This document shows, one piece after another, positions 48,249-56,944 of a stretch of DNA of 64,000 nucleotides (the stretch's first letter is position 1; every line of letters starts with the position of its first letter). The DNA is taken from assembly GCA_951812625.1 (NCBI GenBank), contig CATOSP010000002.1, positions 1,932,788 to 1,996,787 on the forward strand, in the 5' to 3' direction. Made by a program: the position numbers and the translations under genes. This DNA is from an uncultured Dehalococcoidia bacterium (GTDB lineage Bacteria; Chloroflexota; Dehalococcoidia; Lucifugimonadales; UBA3495). Below the pieces are notes generated by a model. It was not told the origin of the DNA, ran no database searches, and was given only the letters and a program-made list of their open reading frames with translations.

Positions 48249-49565
48249 TTGCATTATGTATCATCATTGGCAAAAGCCCAAGCGATGCTGGCCTTGACGA
48301 ATATCAGAGGGGTCGGACGACGAACTGCCATTGACTTGTGGCTAACAGTCATAGCATCTCAAGACGAGTTGGGCGACGACCCTCATGAGATTTTCGTTAC
48401 AGCCGCATCGAAATCCGAGAGGGTGTACGGTTCAGAAACGGATTTGGGCATGGTGTGGCGCACAAGTGAGCAGCAAGTAGCGGAAGCGCACGAGGCTGGC
48501 CTCCGAGTCTTGTCGTACTTCGACGATGACTATCCCGAACGCCTGCGGGGCATTCCCGACCCACCAGTTGTGCTTTTCATCAAGGGCCGGGTAGAGGCCC
48601 TCCACGAATCTGCCACCGTCGCAGTGGTGGGCACGCGAGAGCCGACCCCATTTGGGGTACACGCTGCGTTCAAAGCAGGGCAACATGCCGCCGAGTCTGG
48701 GGTTACGGTAGTCAGCGGTCTAGCCTTGGGTTGTGATACACAGGCCCACGAGGGTTGTGTAAGCAGATTCGGCACCGGTGTGGCGGTATTGGCCCACGGG
48801 TTGGACCGGATGTATCCGGCCAAGAACCGTGAGCTTGCTGGCCTATTGTTAGAGAGCGGCGGATGCTGGGTCAGCGAATATCCGCTCGGCACTAAACCAG
48901 CGCGCGGGGCGTTCGTGGAACGCGACCGGATTCAGAGTGGTCTTGCCGATGGCGTACTAGTGATCGAGACTGATGTGCAGGGTGGTACCATGCACACCGT
49001 GCGCTACTCCCAGCAGCAGCACCGTAGGTTAGCGTGCATCGGCCATCCGCAAAAATGGTGGCATCATCCGAAGACGCGGGGCAACCGGAAACTGATTGAG
49101 GAGGGAAAAGCCGAACCGATTGGCGATGCAGCGGCAATGGTGAGGTTCCTACGCGATATGTCAGGCAACTGGACATCTTCGCAGGAATCCGACCGATTGG
49201 ACGATGAGGGGACGGACCAGCAATTGTGGTGGAACGAAATGGAATCCCTGCTTGTGCCCGACGATGTAGGCGACTCAGGGGCTAAGTTGCCGTTGCCGGA
49301 ACCCGAAGCCCCTGAAGTCCCGACCGTGAAAGAATCACACACGTACCGGCCATCTGAGAACGCCATTATCGTCAAAGTCATTAACGGCAACCCCAAACGG
49401 GCCAACTCTAGGGCCCATAGCCGTTTCGACCTATACGTATCCGGTATGACAGTCGGGCAGTACCTCACAGCAGGAGGGGAAAGGGACGACATATACGAAG
49501 ACATCGCACATGCCTACATCGTGGTCTCAGACTATCCTTACGCCGAGTTAGCTCAATGGGTCTAG
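48249..49565 (+). CDS. DprA/Smf-like SLOG-domain protein
   Basis: A 438-residue protein. Residues about 10-30 form a helix-hairpin-helix (MLALTNIRGVGRRTAIDLWL). The SLOG Rossmann core has VAVVGTREPTPFGVHAAF, VVSGLALGCDTQAHEGCV, VAVLAHGLDRMYPAKNRELA and FVERDRIQSGLADGVLVIET with QGGTMHT. This is the DprA/Smf arrangement. The C-terminal 130 residues are unusual: a linker and a beta-rich domain (NAIIVKVINGNPKRANSRAH) instead of the DprA winged helix. TTG 48249 is taken as the start (GGGATAGGA upstream); ATG 48285 is the alternative. The genuine DprA of competence is usually encoded away from such PRTase neighbours. Confidence 0.85.
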   Translation: MHYVSSLAKAQAMLALTNIRGVGRRTAIDLWLTVIASQDELGDDPHEIFVTAASKSERVYGSETDLGMVWRTSEQQVAEAHEAGLRVLSYFDDDYPERLRGIPDPPVVLFIKGRVEALHESATVAVVGTREPTPFGVHAAFKAGQHAAESGVTVVSGLALGCDTQAHEGCVSRFGTGVAVLAHGLDRMYPAKNRELAGLLLESGGCWVSEYPLGTKPARGAFVERDRIQSGLADGVLVIETDVQGGTMHTVRYSQQQHRRLACIGHPQKWWHHPKTRGNRKLIEEGKAEPIGDAAAMVRFLRDMSGNWTSSQESDRLDDEGTDQQLWWNEMESLLVPDDVGDSGAKLPLPEPEAPEVPTVKESHTYRPSENAIIVKVINGNPKRANSRAHSRFDLYVSGMTVGQYLTAGGERDDIYEDIAHAYIVVSDYPYAELAQWV

Positions 49566-49593
49566 TACGAATCATACGGATGGCGGCGTGACG

Positions 49594-50097
49594 ATGATAA
49601 TCTTTGATTTCGACCAGACCTTGGTGGATACCAGTTCGCTGGAGCATTTGAGGCGCAACCGTAATTGGGCTGCTGTGCATCAAGGGATGCGAGCCCTACA
49701 ACCATACGAAGGCATTACGCCCCTATTGAATAGCTTGGTTGAGGCCAGTCAAAAAATCGGGATAGTTACCAATAGCCCGGTCGCCGTCCCACAAAGATTT
49801 TCAGAAAGGCAGAGGTGGCGGTTGGATTGTATCATCGGCTTCCATGACGTGCAGCGTCGCAAACCGTATCCTGATAGCCTATTGTTGGCGCTTGAACGGT
49901 GTGGTGAGAAACCAATCGATTCATATCACATCGGGGACCGCGCACAAGATACGGAGGCGGCGCGAGCGGCTGGTATTGTCGCTATCGGCGCTGGTTGGGG
50001 CAGCTTGGAGTTCGACATGCTGCGGCAATCTCAACCGGATGAGCTCTTCATGTCAGTGGCGGACCTGAGGGAGTTCCTCCTCACAGCGATCCCCTGA
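49594..50097 (+). CDS. HAD-superfamily hydrolase
   Basis: A 167-residue HAD phosphatase. Motif I is IIFDFDQTLVDTSS (nucleophile Asp at about residue 5 and second Asp two further), motif II IGIVTNSP, motif III Lys in RRKPYPDSLL and motif IV YHIGDRAQDTEAARAAGI. ATG 49594; a GTG two codons earlier is possible. It follows the DprA-like gene by 28 bp and closes the operon; a hairpin terminator lies at 50287-50317. A nucleotide or sugar phosphate is the likely substrate, but it cannot be fixed. Confidence 0.85.
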   Translation: MIIFDFDQTLVDTSSLEHLRRNRNWAAVHQGMRALQPYEGITPLLNSLVEASQKIGIVTNSPVAVPQRFSERQRWRLDCIIGFHDVQRRKPYPDSLLLALERCGEKPIDSYHIGDRAQDTEAARAAGIVAIGAGWGSLEFDMLRQSQPDELFMSVADLREFLLTAIP

Positions 50098-50286
50098 CGT
50101 ATCCCGTATGCGCACCCGGACTGCTGTCGAGCGATTGACCCCCCGCAGAGCAATGCACAATTCCCCGACGAGACGATCTAGAGTCAGACTGGCGGCAATT
50201 CAGGGGTGGACGTGCCGAACCTTTCCAGTTTCATATTCTGGGAGCAGCAACCTGGGTTGAAGGCGTTGCGTTACCGAAAACATTTG

Positions 50287-50317
50287 AAAGGGGCGTTCCC
50301 TCAGGGAGCGCCCCTTT
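50287..50317 (+). terminator. Rho-independent terminator
   Basis: AAAGGGGCG pairs with CGCCCCTTT around TTCCCTCAGGGAG, itself partly self-paired. It lies 190 bp after the HAD stop and would end the PRTase-DprA-HAD transcript. The remaining gap 50318-50438 shows nothing. Confidence 0.7.
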
Positions 50318-50438
50318 CTACTTGAAGCAATCGATGCGAGCAAAGCCACGCATCCACTCACACCTGCTTTGCTCTAGCCTCAACTAACTTTTACCCTCGC
50401 CCCCCTTCTAGCGCCATAGACGCCGCTATATAGCACGT

Positions 50439-51629
50439 CTAACTCCACCACACCTGCGGCCTCACCGCTGGCTCTAGGTCCGGCGTCACTCCCAACTCGT
50501 ACATCTCCTGGACCAGGACACAGATGTTATGGCACAGCACCTTGAGCAGGATTTCGTTGACCTGCCCCGTCTCTGATTTCGACCGGAGCGCATCCCCGAA
50601 CTTCCCCTTTATCATGCTGAACGTGGTCTCCACGTTAGAACGCCGGTGATAGTGTTCCTTCCACTCATCCTCGTTCAACGTGAAATAGGCATACAGGCGA
50701 CGCCACATCGAAGAGCCTTTCCCTGTGGTGTTCGACTTAAACGGAATAAAGGGCTCCGCCCCGTGATGCTCGATGTACTGGAGATTGTTGTTCGACAGGT
50801 ACGCCTTGTCCGCTGATAGCTCTGCCACGTCAAACCGGACCGCCGTGCCGTCCAACAATTCCGGCAGGACCGGCGAGTCATTGACGTTGCCGGACGTTAT
50901 CTTGACCGACGTGACGACATTCGTCTTCACGCCGCAAATTATATGCGCCTTGAGCCATTGCCGCTGAGACTTCTCCTTGCCCCACTTGGCGTCAAACCAA
51001 CGCTCGAACTTGCAGGTCGAGAAGCCGCTGCTGTCTATGGCGAAAGATGATTCCACTGACACCAGTGGCGCAGCGCTCCGCCCTATCAGGTCCACCAGGA
51101 CCGGCATAAGACCAGGATTGGAGATATAGCGGTTGACCGAGTTAAAAGACGGAGCGGTGTCGATGTATCCCTGCTTATGGGCTTCCCGCACATCGCAGTT
51201 AAAGCGGCGGGCCGAAAAGCCGGAATAGACCTTAATAGCTCCGACAAATACCATATCCCCGAGCGGAAGGCGGGGCCGTCCGCCGAGGTAATCAGGTTGT
51301 TTGACATTGCCGCAGAGGTCGGCTAGAAGTTCCTGAAAGTGGCCTTTTTCAGAGGTCTGGGCAGCGTTGTATGCGGGCCAGTCTTGAGGATAGGTCTTAC
51401 GAATGGAAGAGACGGAGCCGGCCACGGGCTCCACTTGCTCGCCTGAAATCGTGGTGCTACGATCTATTAGTGTCATGGCAGGGGTACACTCCCTGTTGTG
51501 ACTAGGGGCCGAGGGTGTGACAGCGCCATCGGTCCCAGTAATACCATTATCCGGCAAGGAGGTCAGTAATTCAAGCTGAATTGCGGAGAATTTATAATCA
51601 GTATTGTTCCTGTTTCGTAGTCTGGCCAT
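50439..51629 (-). CDS. DDE transposase, family unresolved
   Basis: A 396-residue protein. After a variable N-terminus of about 75 residues come RKTYPQDWPAYNAAQTSEKG, GRPRLPLGDMVF, Asp in SSFAIDSSGFSTCKFERW, Asp in VAELSADKAYLSNNNL and Glu in YHRRSNVETTFSMIKGKFGD, a DDE_Tnp_1-type triad. ATG 51629 is preceded by GCGAGGTG. No short inverted repeats bracket it. It lies 366 bp from the right end of the 21.9-kb transposon and points inward, a usual position for a unit transposon's own transposase. That it moves the unit is inference. Confidence 0.82.
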   Translation of the reverse strand: MARLRNRNNTDYKFSAIQLELLTSLPDNGITGTDGAVTPSAPSHNRECTPAMTLIDRSTTISGEQVEPVAGSVSSIRKTYPQDWPAYNAAQTSEKGHFQELLADLCGNVKQPDYLGGRPRLPLGDMVFVGAIKVYSGFSARRFNCDVREAHKQGYIDTAPSFNSVNRYISNPGLMPVLVDLIGRSAAPLVSVESSFAIDSSGFSTCKFERWFDAKWGKEKSQRQWLKAHIICGVKTNVVTSVKITSGNVNDSPVLPELLDGTAVRFDVAELSADKAYLSNNNLQYIEHHGAEPFIPFKSNTTGKGSSMWRRLYAYFTLNEDEWKEHYHRRSNVETTFSMIKGKFGDALRSKSETGQVNEILLKVLCHNICVLVQEMYELGVTPDLEPAVRPQVWWS

Positions 51630-51776
51630 ACACCTCGCACTTTATTCGTTAGAATATACCGCCCTTTTTACGCAATCGGCGGGCGGCGAAAGCCCCCCTG
51701 CAAGACTCAAAGCGTCTCCTGGGATTTGACAGCCGGTGAGCTTGCCGGGGGAAGAAGGGGAACAAGGGAAAACCAG

Positions 51777-51803
51777 GCCGGGACCCGCACGTCCCGGCTT
51801 TTT
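51777..51803 (+). terminator. Strong hairpin with T-run and no obvious upstream gene
   Basis: GCCGGGAC/GTCCCGGC with a 6-base loop and TTTTT. It would stop plus-strand transcripts before they leave the transposon through its right end, or may end a small RNA. A second hairpin GTCCGGGC/GCCCGGAC follows at about 51843-51871. No ORF lies directly upstream on this strand; 51630-51776 otherwise shows nothing. Confidence 0.65.
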
Positions 51804-51896
51804 CCCTATGGTTTCACCATACAGGTTATGTCAACAATAAAAGTCCGGGCGAGAGCAAAGCCCGCCCGGACGTTCACAGAAACCTGGAAATTCTAC

Positions 51897-51995
51897 TTTT
51901 GGTTCAGGAGCTACTTCTGATTCAGCCCGCAGTTTTGGTTCAACTCGAAAGTTGAATCAGACTTTTAGTTCAACCTGGACTTTAGGTGCAAAGCC
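51897..51995. repeat. Right terminal inverted repeat and subterminal repeats
   Basis: Decamers near TTTTGRTTCA start at 51897, 51915, 51933, 51963 and, degenerate, 51981: spacings 18, 18, 30 and 18. The last 26 bases are the inverted counterpart of the left end. Confidence 0.72.
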
Positions 51996-52004
51996 ATCAT
52001 AGGG
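51996..52004. repeat. Right target-site duplication (ATCATAGGG)
   Basis: Identical to 30057-30065 and placed immediately outside the right terminal repeat. Confidence 0.82.
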
Positions 52005-52051
52005 CAGAAATCACCGGGCACCAGGGTGTGCAGTAGAAAAAGGATTTGGAC

Positions 52052-53536
52052 ATGACGACGGATGATGCGGTGGCGCGGCTCGATGTCTCTCCGGCGGCCG
52101 GGAGGGCCGCCCACACACTCATCCACCTGCCTTTGGGCACCGTCGACCACGTGGCTCAAGCGCAGGGGCTGTCGCCCTACACCATGTATCCCGCCGTGCG
52201 GGAGCTTGCCAGCGCCAGCCTCGTGGACTCAACGGCCTTGAGGGTCGACGAGGGCCAGGAGCATCGTCACTGGTTCACACAGAAGGCCCTCGAGGCGATG
52301 GGCCTCCACCATAACAGCTGGCATCTGCCCCGTGAGCTCAGCCACCTCCTGCTGGAACGGTTCCCCCTCACCGACCGATTCTACCGAGCAGCGGTCACGG
52401 TAGAGAGCCTGGGGCAGCTACGAGGCTTCGAGTGGTTCCCCGGGTTGGCCCTTGACACTGCCGTCACGTACGAGCAGGGGTGGGTGGCGCTGCTCTGATC
52501 CGGTCCGCTGGAGACCGAGCGGGGACTGGTCCGGCGCCTGATTCGCCTTGGACACGATATGGTCAACCACAGCCTGACCGACGAGCCGACATGGCCAGCA
52601 TTCCTTTCTTGGGTGGTGGACGACCCGTGGCAGCGCCAACTGGTTCTCCGGGCGGCCAAGAGGTTCCGGTTGCAGGACCAAATGGCTATCTGGTGTGTGA
52701 CCGACGGCATCCTATCTTGGCCCCGTAGCCCGCAGGTCAGCCGCGGGGGTCTCCATCAGCCCCTGGAGCCCCGCTCTCTGGGAACGTGGACCTGGGACAG
52801 ACGTATCGACGCGTCCCTGTGGCAACCCAGTACCGGTCCGCGCTCGGAGGCCATGGTCCGGGTGGCGGCTGAGTGGCCCGGGTGCAACAGGGGTTTTTGT
52901 GCAGGCCACCACCGGAGAGGGGGACCGGAAACGGACTGAACGGGGCCTCAGATTCCTGCGGGACCAGCAGTGGCTGACGCGTCAAAAGATCAAGGGCGTC
53001 GGCCGCCATTCCATCACCTCCAGGGCCCTGAATACCCTCGCCCGCATGGACGGGATCTCCAACGACGGGGCGGCCATGACGCGCCACATGCCCGCGTGGG
53101 AGCGGCGGGGGTATCCCAGCCCCACGAGGACCGGGTGCAGGATCTAGCGATCAGGTTTATGGCACTGCGCCTTGCAGTGGCTGCGGGTTGGCGGTCGTGG
53201 GAGCACATGGGCGCCGGTGGGGCGATAAAGCCCGATGGGATGGTCCTACTCACCCACAGTCCGTATGGCCCAGGCTGGGCTTATCTGGAGTATGAGCAGT
53301 CGGCCCGCCGCACACAAAAACTGAGCGGCAAGCTCCGGGGCTACGCGTCGGACCTGCGTCAGGACGACTGGCCCGTCCTGGTAGTGGCGTGGGATGACAA
53401 GGCCAAGCGTATCCTGCACGAACTCGGGCGGGAGATGCGGGTCCGGATGATCACCACCACGAGGGGGCGCTTAGCTGGTCACGACGCGATGGGCAGTGCG
53501 GCCATCTGGTCCATGTACGGCGTGCCCGTGCCCCTA
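52052..53536 (+). pseudogene. Decayed replication-relaxation-type protein
   Basis: ATG 52052 (AAGGA upstream) opens with a winged-helix domain: LIHLPLGTVDHVAQAQGLSP then TMYPAVRELASASLVDS. An in-frame TGA at 52496-52498 interrupts; the same frame continues SGPLETERGLVRRLIRLGHD. Two later frameshifts (about 52900 and 53130) are needed to follow GLRFLRDQQWLTRQKIKGVG and then DLAIRFMALRLAVAAGWRSW to the C-terminal GAIKPDGMVLLTHSPYGPGW with the nuclease-like fold. The natural stop (CTA GGA TAG) would be one codon beyond the IS630 insertion at 53535. The family (PF13814) accompanies integrative plasmids and mobilisable elements. Confidence 0.65.
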
Positions 53537-54755
53537 GTACTGGATCAAGTCAGGAATTAATGGGATAGAGGCGATTGAGTTTAGTTCTGGCGTCCTGGAT
53601 GCCGAAGTGCCAGTTGACTCGGACTTGAGCCCGGTTTCTCTCTTGTTCCAGGGCGTGAATCTCCCTGCAGAGGGACTCCTGATCGGGGATGCGCTTTTTG
53701 AGGCAGCCACGGGAGAAGACACTGAATTCGATCTCCGCCATATTGAGCCAGCTGCCATGCTTGGGGGTGTAGTGGAACTCCAGTCGCCGCGCCATGCGCC
53801 GGGCCTCCTCCGCCGGAAAGGCCTGGTACAAAGACGCCTTGCGATGGGTATTGAGATTGTCCAATACCACCCGGACCACCGGCACATCGGGGTAGGCCTC
53901 GTCCACCAGCCAGCGCATCTGGTGAGCGAAGTCCCCGGCCGTGCGCCGCTCCGTAACCGCCACATGCCGCCAGCCCGCCAGGGGCTCGATAAAAAGGAAC
54001 AGGTTGCGGGTGCCCTCGCGCCGGTACTCGTAGTCCTCACGCTTGGGACGTCCCGGTTCTACCGGTATCGGCGGCCGGGTGTCGGACAGCAACTGGGTGG
54101 AGGTCTCGTCGAAACAGACCACCGGCCTCTGGGGATCGTAGGGCTCGGCGTAGAGGTCCAGGACATCCTCCATGGCCGCCACGAAGTCGGCGCTCACCTC
54201 GGGAATGCACCACTGTTTCTTCCGCCACGGCTTGATTGTATTTTTTTCAAGTGCAGCCGCACCGTCTCGTACGACAGGGACTCAACCACCCCCAGTTCAA
54301 CCATCCGGTCTGCCAGCAGGCGCAGGTTCCAGTGGTCGTGGCCCTCCGGGGCCGGACTGCAGGCCAAGGCAATCAGGCGGCCCTCGGCCCGGTCATCCAT
54401 CTTGCGGTACCGGTGGGCCTGGGGCCGGTCCTTGAGCACACCGTCCAGCCCGCCCTCGGCAAAGCGCCGCTTGACGTTGAACACCGTTCCCTGGGCCACG
54501 TCCAAGGCTTGGGCCACCTTGGGTGCCGACCAGCCCTCGTCGGTCTTCAGCAGGATGCGGGCCCGGTTGATAACTCTGGCGGAACCCTTTCCCGCCCGGA
54601 TCATATGCTCCAGTTGGTTGCGCTCCTCCGGCGTCAACTGGACCGCAAACTTCTCCCTGACCACACCACCACCTCGCAACAGCACCTATTGCCAGCAGAT
54701 TAGCACTGCCACCCGGTCCCCGGCTACAACTTCAAGACCAAGTTTGATTGAGTAC
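53537..54755 (-). mobile_element. IS630-family element, type A copy 4 (1,219 bp)
   Basis: Same ends as the other type A copies; TA at 53535-53536 and 54756-54757. Rejoining the flanks gives CCCCTAGGATAG, a CTAG target. Shares coding variants with copy 2 at 24.3 kb. Confidence 0.92.
53550..54685 (-). CDS. IS630 type A transposase, -1 frameshift (copy 4)
   Basis: As in the other copies, with the A7 slip site and the triad in CFDETSTQ, VVLDNLNTH and NMAEIEFS. One distinctive change is Val to Gly in RRTAGDFAHQ (others have RRTAVDFAHQ), next to a cluster of base changes at about 53934-53940. The reading is otherwise intact. Confidence 0.86.
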
Positions 54756-54769
54756 TAGGATAGGCACTT

Positions 54770-54949
54770 ATGCCGTCCTTTATCTCTCTTGCATCCCGCA
54801 CGCGGCCAGCCCGGAAATCCCGCAGGCCAAATGTCTTTGTCCCAAGTGAGGGCTACCGGATGGACGAGTCCGGGCTGGCCGCGGCCCGAGAATCCATGGC
54901 CACCTGGCCAATCGTCGTCTTCCTCCTGGCGACCTTCGGCCTGCCCTAG
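54770..54949 (+). CDS. Possible small membrane protein (59 aa)
   Basis: ATG 54770 to TAG 54947-54949: an Arg/Ser/Pro-rich N-terminus (SLASRTRPARKSRRPNVFVP) and a hydrophobic C-terminal span (WPIVVFLLATFGLP). It starts right after the natural end of the relaxation gene, so it could be the next gene in that operon. No ribosome site is strong. Unknown function. Confidence 0.4.
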   Translation: MPSFISLASRTRPARKSRRPNVFVPSEGYRMDESGLAAARESMATWPIVVFLLATFGLP

Positions 54950-55108
54950 TCGGGTGTGAGGCAATTCATACGATGATCAGATGGAGGCGGGGACGACTCA
55001 AACTACACAGCATCGATACCATCGCCTAAATACTCCTGGAACACCCGGCTTTCGCTGCGGGGACAAAAACGGTGCACGCGCGGTGCGCGATTGGAGTAAG
55101 GCGGAGGT

Positions 55109-55452
55109 GAAATGTAGGTGGGCAGGTTGCACAGCAAACCGGCGCACCGAAGGAGTCAGGCCCATATGGCAACTACCACCCAACGGAGCTCTCGGTCCTT
55201 CTCAGGAACCTCAGAGAGCGGACCCGGAAGAGCAGGTGCCGGCTGGCGCAATTCAGTGGCGTCGATGAAGCCTACCTCTCTCGGTTGGAAACGGGCGAAC
55301 GGTATAGACCCACGAGGGACACGGTGGTGAAACTGGGGCTCGCCCTGGTTGCTGATTCGTCATCGGTGAGCCTTGGCGATGTTAATGATCTCCTTCTGTC
55401 CGCGGAGCATGCCTCTCTCCGTGGTCGAGGGGAGTCGTTTGAATTCAACTGA
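55109..55452 (+). CDS. XRE-family helix-turn-helix regulator, start unresolved
   Basis: An open frame ending at TGA 55450-55452 encodes LSVLLRNLRERTRKSRCRLA, QFSGVDEAYLSRLETGERYR and PTRDTVVKLGLALVADS, a clear Cro/cI-type helix-turn-helix with Y-L-S-R-L-E in the recognition helix. The frame is open from about 55109 but has no ATG; a good ribosome site with ATG at 55112 (GGAGGTGAAATG) is in another frame and meets TAG at once, so a one-base change near the start is likely. It converges on the integrase gene with an 18-bp gap and may be its regulator. Confidence 0.55.
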
Positions 55453-55469
55453 CATGGGGCGAACACGGA

Positions 55470-56554
55470 TCATCCCTTTCTGGATGGATTCCTTGCCTTC
55501 GACCTGCCCCGGCCGAGCCGTAGGGCACCAGGACGTTTCGGTTCTCTCCAACCACCGCCTTTGACGCTGTGCCGGAAGTGCCTGGAGCCTCGCATGTCGA
55601 CCCGGTCCATAGACGAGAACTCCTGACTCACCTGGACGGCCATCCGGTTGGCGATGTGAACGTGCCTTTCAACCATTGCCAGGGAGGTGTGGCCCAGATT
55701 ATGTTTCAAGAGGAAGACGTCGCCGCCGTTCAGCAGGAACCAGATCGCATACGTGTGACGCAGCAGGGGGGGTGCAGCCTGGAAACCCCGGAGAACCCGG
55801 AAAGCCTCGTCGTGAGAGAACGCAGGGCATCGGAGGTCATGGGGTGCCCGTCGAGGCACAGGAAGAATACGTCTACCTCCGGACCAGAGACTTCTATCCG
55901 GTGGCCATGGGCGTAGTTCACCAGTGCGCGGTGGCAGGTTGTGCCAAGGGCGATGATACGTTCTTTATCCCCTTTCCCAAGTACCTTGACGTACCTGTCC
56001 TCGAGATGAACGTCATCGTATTTCAGGGTTACTACCTCGGAGAGCCGGAGCCTGGCATCCAGCACCAGAAAGAATATGGCTGTGTTCCGCGCTCCCAACG
56101 CTGTGCTGGGGTCCACGTGGGCGAAGATCCGCTTGATTTCCCCGTCCGCCAGGATCTCTATCTCCTTCTCCCGGACATTTGGCGTCCAGAGGTTCGCCAA
56201 CCGGTTGCAATCAGTGTATCCCCGCCCGTCCAGCCATGAGAAGAAGGAGCGGAGTGCCCTGACACGGTTGTTCACCGTATGGCTGGATGCCCTCTCTCCA
56301 CGTACCCCCTTCCGGCCCTGAAGGTGGAGTACGAATCGCCTAACCTCTTCCTCTCCAAGGTCCCGCAGGCGGATGGACATACCCTCGCCGCTCAACCAGT
56401 TCTGTAACAGGCCCAGGGACTGGTTGTACCAGGGCACGGTCTTCGCGGACTTGCCGTCGGACCCGTTGTGGAGCTCGAACTGCTTCACCACCTCAGAGAG
56501 TTCCAGCTTGCCTGTGTTCACGTTCCGGCCCCGCGCGTTCTTTCTACCCGACAT
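55470..56554 (-). pseudogene. Tyrosine recombinase (integrase), frameshifted, catalytic Tyr changed to His
   Basis: The frame from ATG 56554 encodes the SAM-like core-binding domain (ELSEVVKQFELHN; SSHTVNNRVRALRSFFSWLD) and the catalytic Arg in DARLRLSEVVTLKYDDVH. At 55766-55772 a run of seven G on the plus strand marks a shift; adding one A there restores L-H-P-H-L-L-R-H-T-Y-A, the expected His-x-x-Arg box. The last part, in the second frame, has LLKHNLGHTSLAMVERHVHI: the His in LGHTS is kept, but the nucleophile, normally Tyr in E-R-Y-V, is His (CAC). The enzyme is dead twice over. The tRNA-Arg gene lies just upstream of its start, the usual integration setting. Confidence 0.85.
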
Positions 56555-56742
56555 GCTACATACTTGCCTCAATCCTGAGAATTGTCCGTCAGGCAAGCAG
56601 GGGGACTGGAACCGGGACTCACCTCCGGGGCGGGCAGCGTCCGGTGTCTGCTCATGGCAAAGAAAAAGCCGCCGGACCCGGCGACTCTTTGTCCTCAGGC
56701 ACGCCCCGTGAATGGGGGGGCCGAGGGTTTTCGTAGCTGTAG

Positions 56743-56819
56743 TGGCGTCCCAGGCAGGATTCGAACCCGCGACCCGCTGCTTAGAAGGCAGCCGCTCTGT
56801 CCACCTGAGCTACTGGGAC
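56743..56819 (-). tRNA. tRNA-Arg (anticodon TCT)
   Basis: On the minus strand the acceptor stem GTCCCAG/CTGGGAC closes perfectly with discriminator G and an encoded CCA (56743-56745). The D arm has GCTCAGGTGGACAGAGC, the anticodon arm GCTGC-CTTCTAA-GCAGC with TCT, and the T arm GCGGG-TTCGAAT-CCTGC. It decodes AGA/AGG. Its 3' end faces the integrase gene, so the lost integrative element likely used it as attachment site. Confidence 0.95.
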
Positions 56820-56944
56820 GTGACAACCACAAACTGATTATATCAAATCAAGGAACAAGTTTGACTTGCCCGTCGGGATGCCTAACCGGTCAGGCGCAGC
56901 TTACTATCAGAGACGATCCCGTGTACCATCATGTGGCCCGGGAC

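Larger units (their letters stand above)
30066..51995. mobile_element. Putative 21.9-kb transposon carrying defence cargo
   Basis: The two ends are inverted repeats: GGCTTTGCACCTAAAGTCC followed by G/A then GGTTGAA, 25 of 26 positions identical, pointing inward. The same nine bases (ATCATAGGG) flank both ends, as a transposition target duplication would. Degenerate decamers near TTTTGRTTCA recur at about 18-bp spacing inside both ends. Cargo: lipoprotein, HNH nuclease, RHH protein, type I restriction-modification, Kiwa-like pair, PRTase-DprA-HAD operon, and three transposase genes of different families. Only the transposase at 50439-51629 sits close to an end and lacks its own obvious short IS ends, so it is the best candidate for the mover. 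The family is not recognised; later IS insertions may have enlarged it. Confidence 0.72.

Noticed and set aside
30066..51995. Composite transposon bounded by two IS copies
   Set aside because: The terminal repeats are not the ends of any IS; no matching transposase pairs lie at the two ends.
55470..56554. Programmed frameshift in the integrase
   Set aside because: Tyrosine recombinases are not known to use one, the site lies in the catalytic box, and the Tyr-to-His change shows independent decay.
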